Assembly: GCA_030066245.1 (NCBI GenBank)
Contig: JASJBY010000263.1
Coordinates: 1 to 7,765 of the forward strand
Direction: 5' to 3'
Source of the DNA: Gammaproteobacteria bacterium
GTDB taxonomy: Bacteria; Pseudomonadota; Gammaproteobacteria; JAABTG01
Length of the DNA stretch: 7,765 bases
Under the pieces are notes generated by a model that saw nothing but the letters and a program-made list of their open reading frames with translations, was not told where the DNA came from and did no database searches. The position numbers and the translations under genes are program-made. Of this stretch, positions 1 to 7,033 are shown piece after piece (the stretch's first letter is position 1; each line of letters starts with the position of its first letter).

Positions 1-775
1 TGTCGAGGCAGGCGGCATATCCCGGCAAGGACTGGACGAGGCCCGGGAAGCTTACCGGGCAGCAAAGGCGGCCGAGAGCCTGGCCCGTTCCCGTATCCAG
101 ACCCTGAACGTGGACCTGGCCAAGGCAACGCTAACCGCGCCCTACGATGGGGTAGTCACGAAACGGCACGTTGACGAGGGCCAGGTGCTACCGGCTGGGT
201 CGCCGGTGGTGACGCTCCAGGAACGGGGGTCGCGGGAGCTGCGCGTGGGCGTCGCCGGACCGCTCGTGGACACGGTGGCGGTCGGTCAGCATTACCCGGT
301 GCAGGTGCGCGACCGGACGCTCAGCGGGCGGGTGAAGGCCGTCTTGCCTTTCAGGGGCGCCGGCACGCGCACCGTGGACGTGATCCTCACCTTGGAGGAG
401 GCCGGTCTCCGGGTGCGCTCCGGGGATCTGGCCAGTCTGGAGCTCCGCGAGACAGTGCCCGAGGACGGCTACTGGCTGCCGACGGGAAGCCTGGCGGAGG
501 GTGCACGCGGGCTCTGGACCGTGTATGTCCTGGAGCCTGTGCGCGACCTAGACCTTTCTGAGTATGCCGCGGCCGCCAGTCATCGAATCGTACCCTACTT
601 GGTGGAAGTGCTGCATCAGGAATCCGACCGGGTATTCGTGCGCAGCGACCTGGCGCCGGGGACCCAGGTGGTCGCGGACGGACTGCAGAGGGTAGTGCCC
701 GGTCAACTGGTGCGACTGTCCACGGCGGAAGCGGTGCAACTTGCCCGGGGAGGCAGCCGTAATGGCAGCCGCTGA
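1..775 (+). CDS. RND efflux periplasmic adaptor subunit (HlyD/AcrA family), 5' end cut by window edge
   Basis: This is the C-terminal part (257 residues, reading frame from position 2) of a membrane fusion protein that bridges an inner-membrane RND pump to an outer-membrane channel in the periplasm. Fragment residues about 5-42 are rich in Ala, Arg, Glu and Leu and look like the end of the alpha-hairpin coiled coil. They are followed by the second half of the biotinyl-lipoyl domain, with the family signature ATLTAPYDGVV at 42-52 and EGQVLPAG shortly after. A beta-barrel region and a membrane-proximal domain follow, ending in the typical GTQVVADGLQRVVPGQLV stretch. The N-terminus, with any lipoprotein or signal sequence, lies outside the window; the frame is open to the left edge, so the GTG at 110 is internal and not the start. 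The stop at 773-775 lies inside the next gene, so the two are co-transcribed and probably translationally coupled. The family is clear; the substrate is unknown. Confidence 0.93.
   Translation, partial: VEAGGISRQGLDEAREAYRAAKAAESLARSRIQTLNVDLAKATLTAPYDGVVTKRHVDEGQVLPAGSPVVTLQERGSRELRVGVAGPLVDTVAVGQHYPVQVRDRTLSGRVKAVLPFRGAGTRTVDVILTLEEAGLRVRSGDLASLELRETVPEDGYWLPTGSLAEGARGLWTVYVLEPVRDLDLSEYAAAASHRIVPYLVEVLHQESDRVFVRSDLAPGTQVVADGLQRVVPGQLVRLSTAEAVQLARGGSRNGSR
747..753 (+). promoter_or_regulatory. Ribosome binding site of the RND permease, inside the adaptor gene
   Basis: GGGGAGG lies 8 bases before the ATG at 762. It decides the start: the in-frame TTG at 741 overlaps this site and has no comparable site of its own. 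The site is read through by ribosomes translating the adaptor, which fits translational coupling. Confidence 0.7.
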
Positions 776-3700
776 CCCACCCGAGGCCAATCTCGCAAAT
801 CTCTTCTTCCGCAATCGCCATCTGCTGGCGCTGACAATCGCCGTACTGCTGGTGGCAGGCTTGTCCGCGTTCAACAATCTCCCGCGGATCGAAGACCCAC
901 GCATCACGAACCGCAACCCGACCGTCCTCACGCTGCTCCCCGGCGCATCCGCGGCACGTATGGAAGCGCTGGTAACCAAGAAGCTGGAGGACGAGCTGAA
1001 GGAGATTTCCGAGCTCAAAGAGATCGAGTCGAGCTCCCGGCCCGGCGTCTCACTGATCACGCTGGAGCTGGAAGACCGGATCGACAGCAGCACCAATGAG
1101 GCGGTCTTCTCAGAGATACGGGACAAGCTGGCGGATGCTGAACAGGCGCTGCCACCTGGCGCGAGCAAGCCCGATTTCGATGACAAGCGCGGCGCGGTGG
1201 CCTATTCCTTGATCGTCGCCTTGACCTGGGACGGTCCCGGCGATCCACGACTCGGAAAGCTCACGCGCCTGGGCGAGGAACTCGCCGACCGGTTGCGCGG
1301 CGTAGACGGCACTGAGGATGTCAGGCTGTTCGGGGCTCCGGACGAGGAGATTACGGTGACCGCCGATCCCGGAGAACTGGCCGCGCTGGGCCTTTCCACC
1401 CGGGACGTCTCGGCGCTAATCGGGGCCGCCGACTCGAAGATGCCCGCCGGGGTCCTGCGCTCCGGGGAGCGGGACGTGCTGCTGGAAGTGGTGGGCGAGC
1501 TGGACTCCGTGAGACGAATCGGCGCAATCCCGCTCGTCCCCAATGGCAGCGGCGGCATGGTCAAGCTCGCCGACATCGCGAAGGTCGAGAGGCGATGGCA
1601 GGATCCCCCCCGGGACTTGGCGCTGACCGACGGAATCCGGGCGGTCTTGGTAGCCGCCCGAGTCGAGCCGGACGTGCGGGTAGACCGCTGGGCCGAATCA
1701 GCACGAGTCACGGTCGCCGCGTTCAGAAAAGAGACGGCACAGGGCGTCAAGGTAGCCGTGAGCTTCGACCAAAGCCGCTACACCGAGGCCCGCCTCGCCG
1801 CCCTTGGAAGCAATCTGTTCGCCGGCGCGGCAGTCGTCGTGCTGGTCGTACTGCTGGGCATGGGATGGCGCGCAGCCTTGGTTGTCGGGGCGGCTTTGCC
1901 GCTGTCCGCGGCCGTTGCTCTGTTCGGCCTCACTTTCTTTGGCCAGCAAATACATCAGATGAGCATCTTCGGCATGATCATCGCCGTGGGATTGCTCATC
2001 GACAACGCCATCGTCATCACTGACGAAGTGCGTAAGAAGCTGCGTGACGGTCTGCCCCGGCAGGCCGCCGTGGCGGCGTCGGTTCGGCACCTTTTCAGCC
2101 CGCTGCTCGCCTCGACCCTGACTACGATTCTCGGCTTCATGCCCGTGTTTCTTCTGCCGGGCAACGTAGGGGACTTCGTAGGGCCGATTGCCATCAGCGT
2201 GGTGCTCGCACTCGCCGGCTCCTTCCTGGTCTCCATGACCGTCATCGCCCCTTTGGCTGCCCTTTTTGCTGCACCCTCGGACAACAGCGGCGGCTGGAGA
2301 TGGTGGCGGGATGGCATCGCCAGCCAGAGGCTCGGAGAGGGCTATCGTCGCCTGTTGCTGGCGGCGGTGCAGCGACCGCTGGCGGCGCTGACCATGGCAC
2401 TGGCTCTGCCCGTGGCGGGCTTCATCGTGGCCACCACGTTGCCTCTGCAGTTCTTCCCGCCCGCCGATCGCGACCAGTTCGAGGTGGAGGTGTGGCTGCC
2501 CAATGACGCGTCCCTTTCCCGCACCGAGCACACAGCCGCAGCAATAGAAGCCGCCATTCGAGGCCATGACGGTGTGGAGCGGGTGGACTGGCTGGTGGGC
2601 GGAAGCTATCCCACTGTTTACTACAACCTGGTGATGGACAAGGATAACGACCCGTCCTACGCACATGGCATAGTGCGCGCCCGCGACGTGGCGACAATGA
2701 GTCGCCTGCTGCCAACGCTTCAGGCACAGCTGGACGAAGGGTTCCCTGAGGCCCAGGTGGTGGTCAGCCCGTTCGGCCAGGGACCGCCCTACGAAGCGCC
2801 GGTGGCTTTCCGCATCGTCGGTCCGCACCTGGCCGAGCTGAAGCGCTATGGGGACGAACTCCGGCGCATCATGCAGCAGGACCCGCAGATCCTGCACAGT
2901 CAGGCCACCGTCTCCGGCGGCGAACCCAAGCTCTGGCTGCAGGCCAACGAGGTCGAGGCCCGCCTCGCGGGCTTGAGCCTCGGCGAGGTGGCCGCCCAGT
3001 TCCAGGGCAGCCTCGAAGGCCAGACAGGCGGATCCGTGCTGGAGGACCTGGAGGAGCTGCCGGTACGCACCCGGTACGGCAGCAGGGAACGGAGTTCGCT
3101 GGAGCGTATCGGCTCGCTGAACCTGGTCTCGCCCGAGGCCCGCGCCGCGGACGCCTGGGTGCCAGCCGAAGCACTCGGCGCGGTGAGCCTGCGGCCCGAG
3201 CTGGGCGGCATCACGCGGCGCAACGGTGAGCGGGTCAACAAGGTGCTCGGCTACGTCCCCCGGGACGCATTACCCATCCAGGTCACTCGCCGCATCCTGA
3301 CCAGGCTGGATCAGGAAGGCCTCGCGCTCGCCCCCGGCTATCGACTGGAGGTAGCGGGTGATAGCGAAGAGCAAGGCCGAGCGATCGCCGCGCTCCTCAC
3401 CTACGTACCCGTGCTGGTGACGCTGATGATAGCCACCGTGGTGCTTGCCTTCCGCAGTGCATTGCTGGCCGGAGTCATCGGTGCGGTGGCGACGCTGTCC
3501 ATCGGACTGGGCATGCTGTCCCTGGGTTTGGGGGGCTTCCCGCTCGGCTTCAACCCCATCCTGGGAACAGCCGGCCTCATCGGCGTCGCCATCAACGGTA
3601 CCATCGTGGTGCTCGCCGCCATTCGCGCCAATCCTGAGGCCCGTGCAGGCAACGCCGAAGCCATCGTCGGGGAGACCCTGGGCACGACGCGCCACATCCT

Positions 3701-3926
3701 TTCCACCACATTGACCACCATGGGGGGGTTCCTGCCCCTGCTGATGTTCACCGGCGGCGACTTCTGGCCGCCGCTGGCGGTGGTGATCGCGGGCGGGGTC
3801 GGCTTCGGCGTGGTCCTCTCGCTGCTGTTCACCCCCGCAGTCTACGGACTGCTTTACGGAGCCCGGGGAGGGTCGGAAGGCGAGACGGCAAAGCATGCCG
3901 CACTGACGGGCGCCGCGAAGGCGTGA
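762..3926 (+). CDS. RND multidrug-type efflux permease (AcrB/AcrD/AcrF superfamily)
   Basis: This 1054-residue inner-membrane, proton-driven transporter has the normal length for a hydrophobe/amphiphile RND pump. TM1 is about residues 20-40, followed by the conserved loop containing LPRIEDPRI and LLPGASAARME. A first periplasmic domain extends to about 344. TM2-TM6 span about 345-510, TM7 about 540-560, a second periplasmic domain reaches about 875, and TM8-TM12 span about 876-1038, including the family motif GGDFWPPLAVVIAGG. In TM4 the proton-relay motif reads GLLIDNAIV, so the first Asp is kept (D414) and the second is Asn (N415). In TM10 the AcrB lysine position appears to be N945 in GVAINGTIV. 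The start at 762 follows a good ribosome binding site and overlaps the adaptor gene by 14 bases. Export substrates (drugs, metabolites or lipids) cannot be read from the sequence. The relay residues do not match the typical metal-exporting subfamily in an obvious way. Confidence 0.96.
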   Translation: MAAADPPEANLANLFFRNRHLLALTIAVLLVAGLSAFNNLPRIEDPRITNRNPTVLTLLPGASAARMEALVTKKLEDELKEISELKEIESSSRPGVSLITLELEDRIDSSTNEAVFSEIRDKLADAEQALPPGASKPDFDDKRGAVAYSLIVALTWDGPGDPRLGKLTRLGEELADRLRGVDGTEDVRLFGAPDEEITVTADPGELAALGLSTRDVSALIGAADSKMPAGVLRSGERDVLLEVVGELDSVRRIGAIPLVPNGSGGMVKLADIAKVERRWQDPPRDLALTDGIRAVLVAARVEPDVRVDRWAESARVTVAAFRKETAQGVKVAVSFDQSRYTEARLAALGSNLFAGAAVVVLVVLLGMGWRAALVVGAALPLSAAVALFGLTFFGQQIHQMSIFGMIIAVGLLIDNAIVITDEVRKKLRDGLPRQAAVAASVRHLFSPLLASTLTTILGFMPVFLLPGNVGDFVGPIAISVVLALAGSFLVSMTVIAPLAALFAAPSDNSGGWRWWRDGIASQRLGEGYRRLLLAAVQRPLAALTMALALPVAGFIVATTLPLQFFPPADRDQFEVEVWLPNDASLSRTEHTAAAIEAAIRGHDGVERVDWLVGGSYPTVYYNLVMDKDNDPSYAHGIVRARDVATMSRLLPTLQAQLDEGFPEAQVVVSPFGQGPPYEAPVAFRIVGPHLAELKRYGDELRRIMQQDPQILHSQATVSGGEPKLWLQANEVEARLAGLSLGEVAAQFQGSLEGQTGGSVLEDLEELPVRTRYGSRERSSLERIGSLNLVSPEARAADAWVPAEALGAVSLRPELGGITRRNGERVNKVLGYVPRDALPIQVTRRILTRLDQEGLALAPGYRLEVAGDSEEQGRAIAALLTYVPVLVTLMIATVVLAFRSALLAGVIGAVATLSIGLGMLSLGLGGFPLGFNPILGTAGLIGVAINGTIVVLAAIRANPEARAGNAEAIVGETLGTTRHILSTTLTTMGGFLPLLMFTGGDFWPPLAVVIAGGVGFGVVLSLLFTPAVYGLLYGARGGSEGETAKHAALTGAAKA

Positions 3927-4480
3927 AGGGCAGCTGCAAAACCACGGGCGACAGGTGTTGCTCCCCGCCTGGCAGAACCCGTGGTCGCTCATTGGTGAAG
4001 CAAGCATCCGTCGCTCCCTGGCCGCTCGTCGGCGTTGGCTCCGGTGGGTGCTGAAGTCCCTGTTGTGAGTCGGCGGAACACCGTCGCGACGACGGCAAGT
4101 CCGGAGCTCAATCGAGCGTGCAGGGCTTCTCATTGAGCCGGACTTTTGTTACAAAGCTGTGACCTGCCCCTCGGGGTGCCCTCAAAGACCGGCCGGCCCC
4201 CTATGCGATCAAAGCTCGGCAACGGGCTGAACGGCCCATATTCGGGGAGTGCTTCTCCAGGGATACGCAACCATCCACCCATGCGCCGCACGCCGCGCGT
4301 GGCGAGGGTCGAGGTCGTCCCTCTGCCACACTTGCGAGAAGCCGATAACACGTTCTACCCTCCCCCGCCGCCGACGTCCACAAAGCCTGCGGCCCCCTCC
4401 TGCGCCGACCGGCGTTGCGACGCCTCATTCACCTTTCAGGCTCCTGATTTCTTCCGAAACACCCGGGAAGGTAGACGCCC
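3927..4480. other. Gene-free region between the RND operon and nqrF
   Basis: No reading frame here has both a good ribosome binding site and recognisable protein features. It contains an 8-bp inverted repeat (ACCACGGG at 3941-3948 with CCCGTGGT at 3978-3985) shortly after the permease stop. It also has a terminator-like hairpin at 4097-4147 and the roughly 330-base upstream region of nqrF. The only promoter-like elements seen are weak: TTGCGA at 4332-4337 and GATAAC at 4344-4349, which are not at ideal spacing to anything. A promoter for nqrF must lie here if the hairpin terminates the RND transcript, but I cannot place it. Confidence 0.6.
4097..4147 (+). terminator. Terminator-like hairpin downstream of the RND operon
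   Basis: The left arm AAGTCCGG (4097-4104) and CTCAAT (4107-4112) pairs with ATTGAG (4132-4137), CCGG (4138-4141) and ACTT (4142-4145). This gives 14 base pairs with a 2-base bulge (4105-4106) and a 19-base loop. The right arm runs into TTTTGTT, a short T tract. The form fits a rho-independent terminator ending the RND transcript. The long loop, short T tract and 170-base distance from the stop lower confidence; it could instead be a remnant of a repeat. Confidence 0.45.
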
Positions 4481-5713
4481 ATGCTAGAAATCGCTCTTGG
4501 TGTCGGCATGTTCACGACCGTTGTGCTGCTGCTCGTCTTCCTGATCCTGATCGCCAAGTTCTGGCTGGTTGCGAGCGGCAACGTCGATGTGGAAGTCAAC
4601 GACGAGGTGCGCATACCGAGCCCGGTAGGCACCAGGCTGTCCGATGCCCTGGCTGCTGCCGAGCTGTACATACCGACCGCCTGTGGCGGGGGTGGCACCT
4701 GCGGCCAGTGTCGAGTCAAGGTATTCAAGGGCGGCGGAGTCTTCCTGCCCACCGAAGCAGCCCACATCAACAAGCGCGAGGCGGCCGAGGGCGACCGCCT
4801 GTCGTGCCAGGTCATCGTCCGTCAGGACATGAAGGTAAGCGTCCCGCGCGAGGTCTTTGGGGTCAAGCGCTGGGACTGCGTGGTGCGCTCCAATCGGAAC
4901 GTGGCCACCTTCATCAAGGAACTGGTTCTAGAGCTGCCGAACGGGGCGACCATGGACTTTCGAGCGGGCGGCTACGTCAAGGTGGAATGCCCGGCGCACG
5001 AATTGAAGTTCGACGAGTTCGACATCGATGCCGAGTTCCGCCCCGATTGGGACCGGTACAACCTTTGGCGCTATGAATCTGCCGCCAGCGAGACCACCAC
5101 ACGGGCCTATTCCATGGCCAATTATCCGGCAGAGAACGACCTTGTCATGCTCAACGTGCGCATTGCCACCCCGCCGCCGCGCTCACCTTCGTCGGTTCCT
5201 CCCGGCATCATGTCCTCGTATCTGTTCCGCCTCAAGCCCGGCGACAAGATTACGGTGTCGGGACCTTATGGCGAGTTTTTCGCCAGGGACACCGACAACG
5301 AGATGATATTTGTCGGCGGCGGCGCCGGCATGGCGCCCATGCGCTCCCATATCTTCGACCAGCTCGAGCGACTCAACACCCGGCGCAAGATGACATTCTG
5401 GTACGGCGCGCGCAGCCGGCGGGAGATGTTCTACATGGAGGATTTCGAGCGCTTGCAGACCGCGCATGACAACTTCAAGTGGCACGTGGCGCTTTCGGAC
5501 CCGCTGCCTGAGGACAACTGGAGCGGCCACGTGGGCTTCATCCACGAGGTGGTGTACGAGCATTATCTCAGTGACCACCCGGCCCCCGAGGAGTGCGAAT
5601 ATTATCTGTGCGGCCCTCCCATGATGAACGCTGCCGTCATTCACATGCTCGGGGAGCTGGGCGTGGAGGAAGAGAATATTCTGCTCGATGATTTCGGCGT
5701 CGGCGGCCGTTAG
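4481..5713 (+). CDS. nqrF: Na+-translocating NADH:quinone oxidoreductase subunit F (NADH-oxidising flavoprotein)
   Basis: NqrF is the electron-input subunit of the Na+-pumping NADH dehydrogenase. It oxidises NADH, passes electrons through FAD to a 2Fe-2S cluster, and is anchored in the cytoplasmic membrane. The 410 residues match the family length. One N-terminal membrane helix spans about 3-29. A ferredoxin domain holds cluster cysteines C68, C74, C77 and C109, in the C-x5-C-x2-C-x31-C spacing of the Vibrio protein. The FAD site carries RAYSMANYP at 208-216, and the NADH domain carries GGGAGMAPMRSH at 279-290 and YLCGPPMMNAAV at 375-386, including the active-site C377. The C-terminus ENILLDDFG is diagnostic of NqrF, followed here by a few extra residues. 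GGGAAGG-like SD sequence (GGGAAGG, 4465-4471) sits 9 bases before the ATG. No nqrA-E or apbE is adjacent, which is unusual. The next gene, a CBS protein, follows after 37 bases, so the two are probably co-transcribed. A generic oxygenase reductase is unlikely because of the membrane anchor and the Nqr-specific blocks. Confidence 0.96.
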   Translation: MLEIALGVGMFTTVVLLLVFLILIAKFWLVASGNVDVEVNDEVRIPSPVGTRLSDALAAAELYIPTACGGGGTCGQCRVKVFKGGGVFLPTEAAHINKREAAEGDRLSCQVIVRQDMKVSVPREVFGVKRWDCVVRSNRNVATFIKELVLELPNGATMDFRAGGYVKVECPAHELKFDEFDIDAEFRPDWDRYNLWRYESAASETTTRAYSMANYPAENDLVMLNVRIATPPPRSPSSVPPGIMSSYLFRLKPGDKITVSGPYGEFFARDTDNEMIFVGGGAGMAPMRSHIFDQLERLNTRRKMTFWYGARSRREMFYMEDFERLQTAHDNFKWHVALSDPLPEDNWSGHVGFIHEVVYEHYLSDHPAPEECEYYLCGPPMMNAAVIHMLGELGVEEENILLDDFGVGGR

Positions 5714-5741
5714 AGCAAGGGCACAGCATTTACAGACAACC

Positions 5742-5747
5742 GGAGGT
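5742..5747 (+). promoter_or_regulatory. Ribosome binding site of the first CBS protein
   Basis: GGAGGT lies 3 bases before the ATG at 5751. The spacing is short, but the match is strong, and it favours 5751 over the in-frame upstream ATG at 5688, which lies inside nqrF. Confidence 0.65.
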
Positions 5748-5750
5748 CCC

Positions 5751-6149
5751 ATGCCGAAACCGTTCTCCGTCAGAGACTACATGTCGGCCAACCTCGTGAC
5801 CTTTACTCCGGATACGGACATTCTCAACGCCATCAGCCAGCTCGTGGAGAAACGCATCTCCGGGGCACCCGTCCTGGACAAGCAGGGCAACCTCGTGGGT
5901 ATCGTCTCCGAGAAGGATTGCCTGCGGGTCGCTCTGCACGCCAGCTATCACGCCGAGTCCGCGGGCACCGTCAGCGAATACATGCACACGGAGGTGAAAA
6001 CGGTCAATGCCGACACCGGCATCGTGGAAGTAGCCCGCATGTTCCTGGCCGATGAGTACCGCCGCTATCCCGTAATCCACGAGAACCGGCTGGTGGGGCA
6101 AATCAGCCGTCGGGACGCCCTGCGGGCCCTCGCGTCGCTCTGGGAGTAG
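5751..6149 (+). CDS. Two-CBS-domain (Bateman module) protein
   Basis: This small soluble protein of 132 residues consists of almost nothing but two CBS motifs, about residues 8-62 and 74-128, forming one Bateman module. Such modules usually bind adenine nucleotides, S-adenosylmethionine or NAD(H) and often dimerise. Each repeat shows the expected pattern: YM near the start, a small-residue/APV or YPV strand (GAPVLD, RYPVIH), then LVGIVSEKD and LVGQISRRD. D56 and D122 sit at the position that commonly contacts the ligand ribose. There is no membrane segment or added catalytic domain, so it probably regulates a partner. It lies 37 bases after nqrF on the same strand, so NqrF is the nearest candidate partner; this is inferred from position only. 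Ligand and partner are unknown. Confidence 0.92.
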   Translation: MPKPFSVRDYMSANLVTFTPDTDILNAISQLVEKRISGAPVLDKQGNLVGIVSEKDCLRVALHASYHAESAGTVSEYMHTEVKTVNADTGIVEVARMFLADEYRRYPVIHENRLVGQISRRDALRALASLWE

Positions 6150-6506
6150 CGCGGCTCGCAAGCGAAGCGCGGCCGCGGCGGACCCACACCGACGCTGCCT
6201 CCTGTCCCCGGCTGTTGGCGCCCGACCAGCGAAAGTCGGGACCGGAGGCAAACCCGGGGCTTCCAGTCACCGCAGAACACCCGTATCATCCGAGCGAACA
6301 AGGACACGGTAGTGCCGGGAGCATCTCGGATGTTGTCACCGACTTCGCCGGGCGGTAACTGTCTCTGTCTGCCGATCCGCCGAACCAGCGCGTGCCGCGC
6401 GTTCCAAGGGCTTGCGGCGTGTCTACAGCGCTCGGGAAGCGGCATCGTTCGGGGGCAGCCAGGAGTGCTTGACGCCGCGGCAAGCGTCTAACCCAGGAGG
6501 AGAAGC
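6150..6506. other. Intergenic region between the two CBS genes
   Basis: There is no convincing gene here. Directly after the first CBS stop is a GC-rich inverted repeat (CGCGGC at 6150-6155 with GCCGCG at 6172-6177) enclosing a small TCG/CGA stem. It lacks a T tract, so it is at best a weak terminator or processing hairpin. A nested fold lies at 6197-6249. Promoter-like elements on the + strand are TATCAT at 6284-6289 (a good -10 without a good -35) and TTGTCA at 6333-6338 (a good -35 without a good -10). The length and these elements suggest that the second CBS gene may have its own promoter, but no complete one is seen. Confidence 0.5.
6197..6249. repeat. Nested inverted repeats (possible structured RNA element)
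   Basis: An outer pair GCCTCC (6197-6202) and GGAGGC (6244-6249) encloses an inner perfect pair CCCGAC (6221-6226) and GTCGGG (6235-6240) with an 8-base loop CAGCGAAA. No T tract follows. It may fold in the transcript between the two CBS genes; it matches no RNA family I recognise, and GC-rich sequence gives such pairs easily by chance. Confidence 0.4.
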
Positions 6507-7001
6507 ATGGGCCAGAAGCTGGAGCCACCCACGGTCGAGGATCTCATGATCAAGGATGCATTGACCGTGTCCCCGGACGCCAGCCTGGACGAAGTCATCT
6601 CGCTGCTCATCAAACGCGACATTCCGGCCGCCCCGGTGGTGGAGGAGCACGACGGACAGCAGGTGCTGCTCGGGTTTCTGACGGAAAAGGACTGCCTCGA
6701 GTATTTCGCCAACGAGATCTACTACGGAAATCCGGACGTCACCGCCAAGTCCATCATGCAGCGTGCGCCGTTGTGCGTGTCCCCGGAGACGGACGTGTTT
6801 TCCATGGCCACCATCTTCACCCGGCACGTCTACCGTCATCTGCCGGTGGTGAAGAAAAAGCAACTTGTCGGGGTGGTATGTCGACGTGATGTGCTGCGGG
6901 GGCTCTACGAATTCGAGCAACGGGTCTGCAGCCAGAAGGCCAAAGACAAGTGTCTGATGGACTTTCGTGAGATCGTCAACCTGCGCTTCATCATCAAGTG
7001 A
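6507..7001 (+). CDS. Two-CBS-domain (Bateman module) protein, paralogue of the upstream CBS protein
   Basis: This 164-residue protein has two CBS motifs at about 10-66 and 79-133, with a C-terminal tail of about 30 residues that the first CBS protein lacks. The tail is basic then hydrophobic (ending VNLRFIIK). The repeats show IPAAPVVEE followed by LLGFLTEKD, and HLPVVKKK followed by LVGVVCRRD; D62 and D128 occupy the usual ribose-contact position. It shares EKDCL with the first CBS protein at the same place, followed in both by a helical linker with aromatic residues (SYH there, IYYG here), so the two look like a diverged duplication. AGGAGG at 6495-6500, 6 bases before the ATG, is a strong ribosome binding site. 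It is likely a ligand-sensing regulator; the two CBS proteins might pair as a heterodimer, which is inference. No catalytic domain is present. Confidence 0.92.
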   Translation: MGQKLEPPTVEDLMIKDALTVSPDASLDEVISLLIKRDIPAAPVVEEHDGQQVLLGFLTEKDCLEYFANEIYYGNPDVTAKSIMQRAPLCVSPETDVFSMATIFTRHVYRHLPVVKKKQLVGVVCRRDVLRGLYEFEQRVCSQKAKDKCLMDFREIVNLRFIIK

Positions 7002-7033
7002 GACCGAACCCTGCAGTCGGGGCGCGCTCGGTC
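7002..7033. terminator. Possible bidirectional hairpin between convergent genes
   Basis: GACCGA (7002-7007) pairs with TCGGTC (7028-7033), with a possible inner CCC/GGG pairing, in the 30-base gap between the convergent stops. It overlaps the end of the - strand gene. There is no T tract on either side, so intrinsic termination is doubtful. Confidence 0.3.

Noticed and set aside
1698..2897. 399-codon open frame on the - strand opposite the RND permease
   Set aside because: It lies fully antisense to a clear RND gene. Its translation is rich in His, Arg and Gln with no recognisable domain, as expected for a shadow frame in GC-rich DNA.
3955..4068. 37-codon + strand frame from GTG, with a Trp/Arg-rich basic C-terminus
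   Set aside because: No ribosome binding site precedes it and no similarity is recognisable; it is too short to support from sequence alone.
3270..4133. 287-codon - strand frame across the permease end and the following spacer
   Set aside because: Most of it is antisense to the TM8-TM12 coding region. The part over the spacer is low-complexity Arg/Ser-rich and shows no domain.
4332..4361. Promoter for nqrF (TTGCGA, 18 bases, TACCCT)
   Set aside because: The -10 matches the consensus at only three positions, and no better pair could be found, so no promoter is called.
4146..4487. 113-codon + strand frame in the nqrF leader
   Set aside because: It is Pro/Arg-rich with no domain and no good ribosome binding site, and it ends inside the nqrF start region.
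4249..5076. 275-codon + strand frame overlapping the start of nqrF
   Set aside because: It is out of frame with nqrF over most of its length, and its Arg/Gly/His-rich translation has no domain.
4481..5713. Interpretation as an oxygenase or phenol hydroxylase-type ferredoxin reductase
   Set aside because: The N-terminal membrane helix, the YNLWRYES and RAYSMANYP blocks and the LLDDFG terminus are specific to NqrF.
5688..5750. Upstream in-frame ATG extending the first CBS protein by 21 residues
   Set aside because: It lies inside nqrF. The extension is Ala/Arg-rich and not CBS-like, and GGAGGT directly precedes the ATG at 5751.
5183..5752. 189-codon - strand frame opposite the end of nqrF
   Set aside because: It is antisense to the NADH-binding domain of nqrF and has no features of its own.
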